Shown one piece after another: positions 9,801 through 18,312 of a stretch of DNA of 20,526 nt; within the stretch, counting starts at the first letter, position 1; each line of letters opens with the position of its first letter. The notes below the pieces were generated by a model, which worked only from the letters and a program-made list of their open reading frames with translations, made no database searches and had not been told where the DNA came from. A program made the translations under genes and the position numbers. Source of the DNA: Pelargonium cotyledonis (lineage: Eukaryota; Streptophyta; Magnoliopsida; Geraniales; Geraniaceae); NCBI GenBank assembly GCA_036897625.1, contig JAYMTA010001339.1:1-20526 (forward strand), read 5' to 3'.

Positions 9801-11277
9801 TTTTCGTTTTTGGCCAGATTGATTTAAAGAGCAAACCAAGACTACATAGCAAGATCTTCCAGCCGTGTGACCTTGAGGATTGAGTCAAGAGAACAACCTC
9901 TTCACAAAAGTATAGGTAATGTTGCGTAAAAAAAAAAGAAAAAAGAAAAACCCTCCCTAGACTCCACAATGGTGTGAGCCTTATGCACAGGGCCACCCTC
10001 TTTTTTTGTTTTTTCCTATCATTTTTCTGGGTTTGGTGAGATATTATCAAAAGTGTAACCCACTAGGTTGCTGACTACCAATTTAATATTCATTTTTCTG
10101 ATTTAAAGAGATTTGATCAAACCCACTCAACCACTTTACTTCTTCAGCATGAATGTTAGGTTGATGACTATAAATTTAACACAATAAGCCACTGAACTTC
10201 CGTTATTGAAATTGATAATGATGTCATTAGCCTCAAGCAAGACTCATTTTTTTATAATTACATTTACTGGCATTATATCTCTAGTTAGTCAATGATTTTG
10301 CAAACATTTTTCCCGGTTAGTTAAATTAAATTGTCTGCAGATAAAGTATTGATAATTCGGTTAAATCACACACGGCATTAGGTTACGGGAATAATAAAAA
10401 ATGTGAAACACATGTACAGATTGTTCATTGGTTCCCATAATCAATAATCAGTCACATAGATCCCAGAATTCAATCACCTCAACAAAATCATCACAATGCC
10501 GCAAACAAGGTAACAAAAAATCCCCAAAAATTTAACTAACGACACGGGATAGCACAAAATCATTCATCAAATAACAATAATCAAACAGGCACATATATCC
10601 CTGAATCCAATTAGCACCCTAAAGTCCCAAACTCTCTATCAATTCACAAGATGAACTAGTACAAAATCACGTTTTTAGGTTCTGGACTTTCCACTACATT
10701 TACAAACAAACTAAGCGAATGGAGGCAAAGCAAAACACGGGATCAGATTCAACAACTGGGTAATGCTCAAATAACAGTAAAACTCATCAAATAATGCTCA
10801 AACAACAATAATCAAATCTAATCACCACACTACCACAGTACCACCAAACAAGAAAGACAAAAGTCCCTAACTTTCAATCAATTCACAACATAAACTAGCA
10901 CAAAATCAATTTTCTAGGTTCTGGGTTGAGCTTTAATTACACTTCCACCATATTCAACTAAGCAAATGAAGCTAGAACAAAACACGGGTTCAGATCAAAC
11001 AGCAAATTCAACAACTGGGCAAAGCTCAAACAACGAAATTTCACAATAATTAGGATCACTTGAAGAGTAGAAACGAGAAATGAGAGTGAAAGAGCAGTAC
11101 CTGGCAGAGACGAGCAGCGAGTGAAGCGGCTTTCTTGGCGGCTGCGAGCTCCTTATCGTAAGACATTGAAGAAACTACCCTCAGAACTGTAACTGTAGAT
11201 GTCTTGGAGAAGAGAGAAGAAGGCAATTTTGGGCAATTAGCTGAAACTGACAAAAGTTTCAACCAATTTATTAACAT
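6806..11277 (-). CDS. SAL1: SAL1-type 3'(2'),5'-bisphosphate nucleotidase / inositol polyphosphate 1-phosphatase
   Basis: Eight exons on the minus strand: 11277-11101, 9488-9413, 8870-8797, 8715-8510, 8167-7954, 7880-7782, 7671-7518, 6969-6806. All phases join cleanly. The ATG at 11277 gives 387 aa; the internal ATG at 11166 gives 350 aa, matching the 353-aa Arabidopsis SAL1 form. The 37-residue extension has no Asp or Glu and is rich in Ser, Leu and basic residues, so it looks like an organelle transit peptide. Numbering from the second Met, family motifs are AEEDSGD (E71, E72, D73), WVLDPIDGT (D134, D137) and WDHAAG (D287), the Mg-binding set of Li-sensitive phosphatases. The enzyme removes the 3' phosphate of PAP; in Arabidopsis it acts in chloroplasts and mitochondria and controls PAP retrograde stress signalling. 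C167 and C189 correspond to the Arabidopsis redox pair C167/C190, but the residue aligned to C119 is Ser119 (codon AGT). The gene appears intact. Intron 1 (1.6 kb) and introns 4 and 7 hold repeats. Confidence 0.95.
7080..7210 (+). repeat. Au-like SINE in SAL1 intron 7, antisense to the gene
   Basis: The 5' part GCAACAGTAACGTTGTTGTC matches the A-box region of Au SINEs. GTGACCTTAAGGTCGCGTG followed by TTCAGAGA occupies the B-box site. Then ATTCTCT, GAGTAAAATTGCATTCACAA and a C-rich stretch to about 7210 follow the order of the Au body. The usual 3' end and T-tail are absent, so the copy is truncated or interrupted by the next segment. It runs on the plus strand while SAL1 runs on the minus strand. 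The call rests on remembered consensus order. Confidence 0.5.
7211..7447 (-). repeat. hAT-like repeat segment with a flanking imperfect duplication
   Basis: Read on the minus strand, the segment begins TAGGGATGGCGGTTCATG at 7417, a hAT/Ac-like end. It contains several GGGTT/GACCC strings and the phrase AACCCATTTAATAATTGTGC on the plus strand, as in dispersed plant hAT-like repeats. On both sides lies a related block of about 30 bp (7181-7210 and 7417-7447), both starting ACAAATGACCT and running into a C-rich ACAA end. These look like two copies of the SINE body. The left terminus of the hAT-like part was not found. Confidence 0.35.
8304..8322. repeat. Poly(A) homopolymer in SAL1 intron 4
   Basis: Nineteen consecutive A residues on the plus strand, which are poly(T) in the SAL1 sense direction. 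It lies mid-intron and is not part of an acceptor tract. It could be the tail of an old retrotransposed sequence, but no body was recognised beside it. Confidence 0.6.
9861..10008 (+). repeat. Au-like SINE in SAL1 intron 1, antisense to the gene
   Basis: The segment starts AGCCGTGTGACCTTGAGG and continues ACAACCTCTTCACAAAAG, TAGGTAATGTTGCGTA, a poly(A)-rich insert (about 9928-9950), CCCTAGACTCCACAATGG, GTGTGAGCCTTATGCACAGG and GCCACCC followed by a run of seven T. This is the order of the Au SINE body and its characteristic T-tailed 3' end. The A-box half is missing or degraded. It is the best-preserved 3' end of the three SINE copies in the window. Confidence 0.6.
10560..11035. repeat. Imperfect 240-bp tandem duplication in SAL1 intron 1
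   Basis: Two diverged copies lie head to tail, offset by about 240 bp. Landmarks in copy 1 and copy 2 are AAAGTCCC (10620, 10860), TCAATTCACAA (10639, 10878), TAGGTTCTGG (10676, 10916), CAAAACACGGG (about 10731, 10978) and TTCAACAACTGGG (10748, 11007). The related CATCAAATAA strings at about 10565 and 10785 mark the left part of each unit. The copies differ at many bases and by small indels, so the duplication is not recent. It ends about 65 bp inside the intron from the exon 1 donor. Confidence 0.65.
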
Positions 11278-11380
11278 ATCTTTGTATTGAGCTTTGCTAT
11301 TTACTTATTGAATTTCATGGGCACTGTGCAGTGAAATTGTCAAATCTCTTGCCCAAAAACTTCATGCCAACTGCTTAATG

Positions 11381-11489
11381 TGGGCTGGGCTGTATGAATC
11401 AAAAGTTCACAATTTGGGCTTAAAGCCCATCAGACATATGGGCTGGGCTGTATGAAACAAAAGTTCACAATTTGGGCTTAAAGTCCATC
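11381..11489 (-). promoter_or_regulatory. Duplicated TGGGCT (site II-like) block upstream of SAL1
   Basis: A 58-bp unit occurs twice: 11381-11438 and 11439-11489. Both start TGGGCTGGGCTGTATGAA and contain TTTGGGCTTAAAG. The block carries at least six TGGGCT motifs, the site II (TGGGCY) type common in promoters of plant housekeeping and organelle-protein genes, where they work in either orientation. It lies about 100-210 bp upstream of the first SAL1 ATG, so it is likely part of its proximal promoter. Function is inferred. Confidence 0.5.
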
Positions 11490-11730
11490 TTATAGTGGTA
11501 GAGCTGACTATTATTAACATTAACGATCTATCGACCTAACACATTTTGTACGACAAAACTAATACGTTTGACACAACACTATCTAAAATTTTTGACATGA
11601 CATGACTTAACACGTTCGATATATTATTATAATTAATGTGTATATGCAATAACACGATTAACTAATCGTTTCTTCGTGTGTTGAAGACCGGGCACAATTC
11701 TTCAGTACAAACACGAAACCGATTACTAGA
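11490..11730. repeat. Possible hAT-like repeat remnant upstream of SAL1
   Basis: TAGAGCTGACTATTATTA near 11499 resembles the TAGAGCTG terminus of the 19840 element. Beyond it are repeated CTAACAC, GACACAAC, AACACGTTCG and AACACGATTA strings and a CGTGTG..ACACGAAA stretch near 11675-11720. This composition matches the same dispersed repeat type. No confident right end was found. Confidence 0.25.
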
Positions 11731-14700
11731 TAAAATTTTAAACAAACAAGAAAAAAGTTTGATCATATTTTATATAGTTTTGAATCATTTCAACTAACTA
11801 TATTTTTGTATAATTTGTCTAAATTAATGTGCTATAAAGTACTATCTCAATTCCTTGTATTATGTTACTTGTGCCTCTAAGCAACTGTCTATAAATAAAA
11901 TATATCATTTTCATTTTGTTTTTTCAGAAGCTATGATTGACCAGCACCTTATAATTTTTAATTTTATTGAATTATAGAGAATCAACCAATAGTAGAATTA
12001 GATGAATTGTTGAAATGGCAGACAAGATAGTGTTCAAACACCACAATTAAATGCTATAAATCCTAGTTTTAAAAGTGACATTTTCTTTTGTCTCTTTCTA
12101 AGCTTGCCTCTCACTAATTCCAATTTCTTGTTTTGCTCATATCTATACCTATTCTTAGGGGAACATTTAAGTTTCTTTTCTTTTCTTGCATGACCGCCCA
12201 ATTAATGTTATTATTTTTTGTATTTCCTTTTGGATGGAGATGTATAATGGGTTTATATAAAACCAATGATTAAAGTAGAATTAAAATCAAAGAATGGTAG
12301 GCTGTGTATTAGCTATTATATTAGTATAAAAGATAAAAGGTGGAGGAATATCATAATGAAAAAGATGAAAGAGTTCAATTAGTATTTAAAAGTTATGTAT
12401 TGAGGAAAGTTTATTGGGTTGTATTGATCAAATGGATCAGAGATGAAATTTGCAAAGTCGTAGAGTGTAGAGGTTGGTATTCACGAATTTGATTGAATTA
12501 ATATCAGTTCTTATGAAACGCGATAGCTAAAACATATTAGACGGTAATTGAAGCCTTTTTAAGTCCAGATGATGATATTCGATCGCTAGTTGGGATGAAA
12601 TATGATTGATCCTAGCGAAACGACCAATAAAAATATGTTATGTCGTATTTTCGTATTTTAAAATCATTTAAAGAACATTTCAGTCATTTTGTTGTATTTT
12701 TGAAAAAATTTAAATTCCCATTTGGAATAGGGTTAGAGATAGTTGTTATAGAGATTACTTGAATGTTAGCCATCTTTGGACATATATACTTATCATGTAC
12801 TTATTTATAAGCTCATACCTCATTGATGATCACAATATAAAGACTAAAGAAAAGAATATTTATGTTTGAACATGGAAGGTGACATAACCTCATATTCAAA
12901 TTATACTCCAAATACAAACAAAGTTAGATATATTTTTGTTGAAATATTTTGTCATCTTGTACTTGTTTAGCTTGACTCAACTTGCTTCAAGTATAGAAAA
13001 TTGTATAATAAACTAAGTTTAAAATTCTACAAATCATAACGAGTAATTTTTTGGCAAATACCTCATGGGAAAGATTGATTTGCTCACATACCACGAATGA
13101 ATTTCAATACTATTTTTTATATAATAAATTAAACTCCTTAAGAGCAGATGGACGATTTGTAGGAAGAACCAACAAAAACGCAAATGTTTTAGTTAAGAGT
13201 ATCATTAAAAGACGTTACGTTAAGAAAATATGAGAATTCATGCACCACCAATCTTTTAAACTTTCAACAAAAACCCACTATGAAAATGTTGTTTCCTAGG
13301 CTAAGCCATGAGAATCCCACTAAGATAAGAAAGAGAATTTGGGTATAGATATGACAAAATATATATAAAGAGAAGAAAAATGATAGGTTTAATGTGGGCA
13401 TGGAAGTAGTAAAAGTTTGGCCAGTCAAAAAAGGAACTTCTTGATAGATCTTACTACAAGCACTACCACAAGTAGGGATGATAGATTCCCATCTTTTATA
13501 TATTAGGAATCTTTCCAATTGATAAAGATTTTTTTTTTTTTGTACATACATGCATTTAAATTTAATTTCAACCTATTATTTTAGCCATAATTAGCTAGTG
13601 GTTTCACAATTGGAATTTCATATTCTTGTGATGAGTAATTTTAGAAAGAAAAAAAAAACATAATTAAAATTTTGAAGTTTTATATTTGGACCCAATTTAG
13701 TATTATACTTTTATTTTCTTTAAAATAGTTTTTAGCTTTGAATTTGACTTTATATAACATTTGCCGTCATATTTTACTTATGAAATCGAAGAATTGCAAC
13801 CGTTACATTATATATTAGTTGGTTTATTAGTTAGACTCGAGTAGGAAAGATTGTTAAGAAAATCAAATATATAATTGTTAACGTGACATTTACTTATAAA
13901 AAAAAATAAACTCGGTGTTGAAATATTATTTAAAATTTATAAAAATAAGTTTATATTACTTGTTGTCATGCTAACATTTTAATGACAAAATTGTTGACCT
14001 TGGAGACTATTTTCGGTTTTAATACGAAAGTTATAAACACATTAAATAAACATCATTAAATAATAATATCCATGTATTTTAATAATTTATAAACACAAAA
14101 AGCTCCATAGAAAAGATAATTAATCTAAGCTGCATACTTTTATCTATGTGATAATTACTTCACTAAATTAGTCAAAAATTAGGCCAAACGTGGTTGGCTT
14201 TTTTAGAATTCAGGTGCTTTTTTTCTTAGAAATTTGAGGAACATGTTGGGAACTTTTTGCCTTTTTAGTTTATATATACTTATTTTAATTCTATTAGTAT
14301 TTGGCAATGTGTGTGAAGAAAGTCAATAAAGAATATGGCCTAATTTTCAAAATTCAAAATTCTTTTGGTTGATAAATTCAGTAGCATATCAAAGAATCTA
14401 AACTTTGTTTAAAGATTATTATTATTATTCTCTTAAACTTTGTGTTTTTGTAGTTGAAATTTGATAAATAAGAAAGAATCTAGCACAATATTATGTGTTG
14501 AAATATAAAATTAATCCTCTTAGAATTTAAAACAAGCAAATTAGAACTACATAACTAGACTTTTCAATTTTATTTCCAACTTAAAGAGAAATTAGAGGAT
14601 AAAAAGAAAAGAAAAGAAAAAGTTTATTTTTTCATGTACATAACCTTTAATTTCTTTCTTTATATTCAAGAGTAGTTTTCTCATATTATTGCTGTCCACA

Positions 14701-14842
14701 TGACACTTGTGACTCAAATAAATAAAAGAAAATTTCAGCTTTCTCTTTCTCACACACATTTCCATCACTAAATTATGATTCAAACTTCCAAGTTGAAACA
14801 CATAAAATATCATCATTTATTTCCCTCCCTTTGTGGGTCAGT
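11731..14842. other. AT-rich intergenic DNA without a recognisable gene
   Basis: About 3.1 kb between the divergent SAL1 and U-box genes. Open frames at 13051-13233 (plus), 13264-13551 (minus) and 14592-14816 (minus) have low-complexity, AT-driven translations with no family motif. I looked for tRNA-like, SINE-like and terminal-repeat structures and found none convincing. Distal regulatory sequence for the U-box gene may lie here but cannot be picked out by eye. Confidence 0.5.
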
Positions 14843-14956
14843 TTTGACTCAATCCATAAATAAAAATTAAAATAAAAAACCGCTCTTTCACTGTGAATTG
14901 AACCCAAGATAAGGCCTCTCAACTCCACTCCCAAAATCAACCTCTCTCTCTCTCTG
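14843..14956 (+). promoter_or_regulatory. Candidate core promoter of the U-box gene
   Basis: A W-box-like TTTGACT at 14843-14849 is followed by CCATAAATAAAAAT at about 14855 (a weak TATA-like element) and a CT microsatellite at about 14942-14955 resembling a plant Y patch. If transcription begins near the CT run, the 5' leader would be roughly 600 bases and would include the tandem repeat downstream. W boxes bind WRKY factors, which would suit a stress-inducible E3 gene, but this is inference. Confidence 0.35.
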
Positions 14957-15069
14957 CAAATAGTTCAATATGTTCTGCAATTTTTCATGATGTTCTCCAA
15001 GTTTTGAACTTTTGTTTTGTGAAAAAAAAAAATCATTTTTATCTTCCCTCTCAAAGATGGTGTCTATTA

Positions 15070-15503
15070 ATGGTTTCTGAGGTTTGTCTCCACAGACCCA
15101 CCGACATTTTCAGTCTGTAAATGGTTTCTGAGGTCTGTCTTCTCATACCCACATCTTGCATTCTCAATCAAACCAGTGTTCTCAACAGTCTGTTACTGTC
15201 ATTTCTGCAACTATAACCAATTTTTATCTCATCTCTGCAAATGGTTTCTGAGGTTTGTCTCCACAGACCCACCAATGTCTTCAATCTGTTACTGTCGTGA
15301 ATCCTATGTGAATGGTTTCTGAGGTCTGTCTTCTCCTACCCACAACCTGTATTTTCAATCTGTTACTGTCATTTCTGGAACAAACCAATTTTTGTTTCAT
15401 CTCTGCAAATGGTTTCTGAGGTTTCTCTCCACAGACCCACCAATGTTTTCAGTCTATTACTGTCGTGAATCGTATGTAAATGGTTTCTGAGGTCAGTCCT
15501 CTC
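15070..15503 (+). repeat. Higher-order tandem repeat in the putative U-box gene leader, with six MVSEV uORFs
   Basis: ATGGTTTCTGAGGT occurs six times: 15070, 15121, 15241, 15312, 15409, 15480. Copies alternate between type A (continuing TTGTCTCCACAGACCCACC, or TTCTCT in the third) and type B (continuing CTGTCTTCTC in the first two). A-A spacing is 171 and 168 bp; B-B spacing is 191 and 168 bp. So three copies of a composite unit of about 170 bp are present, with CTGTTACTGTC and TCTCTGCAAATGG as further shared blocks. Each ATG opens a short ORF: 15070-15120, 15121-15216, 15241-15300, 15312-15419, 15409-15468, 15480-15554 (16, 31, 19, 35, 19 and 24 aa). All begin MVSEV. Whether the whole block is transcribed is not shown by sequence alone. 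Confidence 0.85.
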
Positions 15504-15573
15504 AAATTGGAAAAAATAAAAACTCATTTTTCATTTTACTGGCACAGCTGTTGAAGAGCTGGTGTGTTCATCA

Positions 15574-16743
15574 ATGAAGGATTGTCATCAACAAATGACA
15601 ATTCCTCATTTGTTCATGTGCCCAATCAGTCTAGACTTGTTCACAGACCCTGTCACTCTCTGCACAGGCCAGACCTACGATCGGCCCAGCATCGAGAAAT
15701 GGCTAGCTACCGGGAACCTGACCTGCCCCGTCACAATGCAGAAGCTGCAAGACCCGTCTCTAGTCCCGAACCACACTCTTCGCCAGTTGATCGACCAGTG
15801 GCGTGGCATTGGTACACATTTTGATCCATCAGTCAAGCTGTTAGCTGCTCTGAAGCACAATCTTGAGTCCCAAGAAACCTCCCAAGAAACCAAGATTCAG
15901 CTTCTTGAGAGACTCCAGGTCTTGATCGAAGGGTCGGGATCTCGTTTGATCCAAGACCTCGAGCTCTTGCCCTCACTAATGAACCTGGTTTTCGGAGAAT
16001 TTAATGTGAAATTGATAGAGCAAGCACTTGCTTGTGTCCTGAGACTGATTCCTTTTACCGAAAAGGGCTCGATCAATACTCTTCTGGAAGAGTCCAAACT
16101 AGACTCGCTTCGAGGTCTATTGAGCCTCGAGAACGCCACAGACGCCATCAAGACGAGCCTGTGCAGTATTGTGGAGGCATTATCTGCATTTCCCGAGCTA
16201 TGCGCGAAGATTGGAGAATCCAACGGGCTATTACGAGAGATTGTTCTACTAGTTAGCCACAATTCAGAGGCCTCAAGCAATGGAGTCAAGGCAATATCAG
16301 CATTGTGCTCTCTTCGATCAAATCGTGTATATTTAGTTCAAGAAGGCGCGGTAAATGGCCTCGTGGCGTACATTTTGAGAACGGAGAAGAGCAGGAACGA
16401 CGCGACACCTCTAGCAGTGTCAGCACTGGAGAAGCTTCTGGAAGTGGAAGGCGCGAAAGAGGACTTGATCAAGAACCCAAACGGAGTGTATGCACTCGTC
16501 AGGATGGTTTTTAAGGTCTCCGATCACGAAGGGAGCGAGAGCGCTGTGAGCGCCTTGACGGGGATATGTTTTGATTCTTTGGATGCTCGGGATGAGGCGA
16601 TTGGCGCCGGAGTTTTGACACAGTTGTTGCTGCTTCTCCAGAGCCAGTGCAATGGGAGGACCAAGACAAAGGCAAGAGTGTTGCTCAAGATGCTCAAGTC
16701 CAAGTGGTCTGAGGACACAAAACATGTCTGCAGATACAAATGA
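15574..16743 (+). CDS. U-box E3 ubiquitin ligase with C-terminal armadillo-type repeats (plant PUB family)
   Basis: A single-exon gene of 389 aa. The first in-frame ATG is at 15574 (MKDCHQQM); the ATG at 15595 is a possible alternative start. The U-box spans about residues 10-80: PHLFMCPISLDLFTDPVTLC, then GQTYDRPSIEKWL, TCPVTMQ and VPNHTLRQLIDQW, with the Pro/Trp/Leu positions needed for the E2 contact. The rest (about 85-385) is helical and Leu/Ala-rich, as in ARM repeats, including ALCSLRSNRVYLVQEGAVN and a C-terminal LLLLLQSQCNGRTKTKA segment typical of the PUB25-PUB31 group. Such cytosolic E3s recruit an E2 through the U-box and substrates through ARM repeats, often in stress or immune signalling. 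Being intronless fits the group. I cannot name the exact orthologue. GC content is higher than in the surrounding DNA, as expected for coding sequence. The leader carries the MVSEV uORF repeat, which may limit translation. Confidence 0.92.
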   Translation: MKDCHQQMTIPHLFMCPISLDLFTDPVTLCTGQTYDRPSIEKWLATGNLTCPVTMQKLQDPSLVPNHTLRQLIDQWRGIGTHFDPSVKLLAALKHNLESQETSQETKIQLLERLQVLIEGSGSRLIQDLELLPSLMNLVFGEFNVKLIEQALACVLRLIPFTEKGSINTLLEESKLDSLRGLLSLENATDAIKTSLCSIVEALSAFPELCAKIGESNGLLREIVLLVSHNSEASSNGVKAISALCSLRSNRVYLVQEGAVNGLVAYILRTEKSRNDATPLAVSALEKLLEVEGAKEDLIKNPNGVYALVRMVFKVSDHEGSESAVSALTGICFDSLDARDEAIGAGVLTQLLLLLQSQCNGRTKTKARVLLKMLKSKWSEDTKHVCRYK

Positions 16744-17114
16744 TGTGTCAATTGTTGGAGTTGTTTATCAGTTTCTGTATAGAATCATTGATCTATACAT
16801 GTATCAGAAAAGAGAAGAAAAATGGCAATTCATGGCATATTTGGATGCTCAATACTCAATAGAACCAAAATGGTTACATTTTCTTGCACTTTCTATTCAA
16901 AATGAACTTTAAGAACTTCACTAAACAGCCTCAGTTCATCACACAAAACACAATATTCATCTTGTTGGGTTCTCGATCACAAACATTATGCAATTATCAA
17001 ATATGTACTTTCAAACGCAGTTAAATCGTGTCGTGTTTTCCTTCCAAACGGGGAACAACAACATTGTTCATCACAAGTTTAGAGAGATACAGAATATCAG
17101 TATTGGACACGCAA

Positions 17115-17523
17115 GCACAAATTTGGCATGCCAGACTGACCGGTAAGCAAGATATTTACTTGGCCTTATAAAGGGCCCACAAGAGACCATACTAGTCAAG
17201 AATACGAAAATACGACATAGACACACATCAGAGTTGCGTAGATTTGTTCGATGACTCGTTTCACTTAAAATTTGCAAATTTCACTTAGATTTGATCGTTA
17301 GAGGTGGTTCAGGAGCATCACCCCCCTTCTGTGGTTATTTGTACACGATCCACCGAAAAATCTTAAACCCAAAGAGTCAAGCCATCAAATCTCCGCGCGG
17401 TAACAAAACTATTGTTGGCTTGATTGGTCAGAGCACATAGTTTCAACTTTCAAGAACAAGTTTCTGGCATGCCAAACTGACTGTTTGTAGAGGACCCACA
17501 AGAGACCATACAAGTCAAGAACC
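17115..17523. repeat. Diverged direct repeat pair
   Basis: Copy 1 (about 17115-17210) and copy 2 (about 17455-17523) share GGCATGCC followed by A(A/G)ACTGAC, then GACCCACAAGAGACCATAC (GGCCCACAAG in copy 1) and AGTCAAGAA. Copy 1 has about 25 extra bases between the blocks. The two are about 340 bp apart in the same orientation. The element class is unknown. Confidence 0.6.
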
Positions 17524-17832
17524 AGCACTGTTTTGCCACTTTACAGTATGACATGTAGTGGTCCAAGTTTAGAACTTTTGGGTTGAACCAAGTAAGCTAT
17601 AAAATAGGTCATGTTTTGGGGCCAAGAAACTGGCACCACATCACACTACTAGTACTGCTAAATTATTAAAGAGGCCATCACACCTTGAAACTGAGGGTCA
17701 ACAAAGGGGTGCTTCTGAATTCAGGCATCTCTAACGCTACTCACAGGCCTACAATGAAATGATTGATAAAAACAAATTAATATGCATTAAAGAGTCCAAC
17801 TAATATGACATGTTGGCAATTCAAGTTTTGGG

Positions 17833-17924
17833 TAGGATTTTTCTGAGTTCAAGTTGAAAAGATTTACTCGACCCTCAATAGGATTTTTCTGAGTTCAAGT
17901 TGAAAAGATTTACTCGACCCTCAA
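17833..17924. repeat. Perfect 46-bp tandem duplication
   Basis: The unit TAGGATTTTTCTGAGTTCAA through GACCCTCAA is present twice head to tail (17833-17878 and 17879-17924) with no mismatch that I can see. This implies a recent duplication or ongoing slippage. It lies in intergenic DNA and has no evident function. Confidence 0.85.
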
Positions 17925-18312
17925 AAGATGCGAGTACTTGTAAGCTCAAAGCCACGGGTGTAGGAAACATTTAGATTCATCCGACTAAAAAATTAATAGG
18001 ATTTCGAGGTAACCTTTTGTCGCAAACCGATGAATGTCTCCCCTATGCGCCTTATGGCTGCCCTTCACCATGCGACACACTCCTATACTTGTCGTGCATA
18101 CGTTGAGCGGTGCTTATTTTTATGATTTAAGTATAACCTCGTTATCGAAGTCTCTTCACTTGCAAAGGTACTCCTAATGGGTTAAATATCATATCAAGAG
18201 GCCTTTCCGTCTTGTATAGGCTAAATTGAATGTTCAGCTATGGCAGTAATTTTAGTTTCCTCTTCATCTTCCTGAGATTTTCTCAGCTACGTACCAAACA
18301 TAACCTAAAAAT

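Larger units (their letters stand above)
16744..18312. other. Convergent intergenic region with local repeats
   Basis: This contains the U-box gene 3' UTR and about 1.4 kb with no gene that I recognise. Open frames on both strands (for example 17071-17277 minus) lack family features. Two repeat pairs inside it are listed separately. I searched by eye for copies of exons 2 and 3 of the neighbouring TPR gene, to go with the stray exon at 18341, and saw none. Confidence 0.45.

Noticed and set aside
9775-10050. 91-residue minus-strand frame within SAL1 intron 1
   Set aside because: It runs through the SINE and its T-rich tail; the translation is Lys/Phe-rich and not protein-like.
13051-13233. 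60-residue plus-strand frame in the AT-rich intergenic region
   Set aside because: It has no recognisable domain, promoter or splice partners; the length is expected by chance in this much sequence.
11731-14842. CRISPR-like arrays, tRNA or rRNA genes in the long intergenic region
   Set aside because: No regularly spaced direct repeats, cloverleaf-type A/B boxes or rRNA-like conserved blocks were seen; the DNA is low-complexity and AT-rich.
15562-15573. A GTG codon giving a four-residue longer U-box protein
   Set aside because: Plant nuclear genes normally start at ATG; the first in-frame ATG is at 15574 and the U-box begins shortly after it.
15897-16289. 130-residue open frame on the minus strand inside the U-box gene
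   Set aside because: It lies antisense to a well-supported coding exon and shows no family motif; it is a by-product of the codon composition of the real gene.
17071-17277. 68-residue minus-strand frame in the convergent gap
   Set aside because: It overlaps copy 1 of a non-coding repeat pair and has no domain features.
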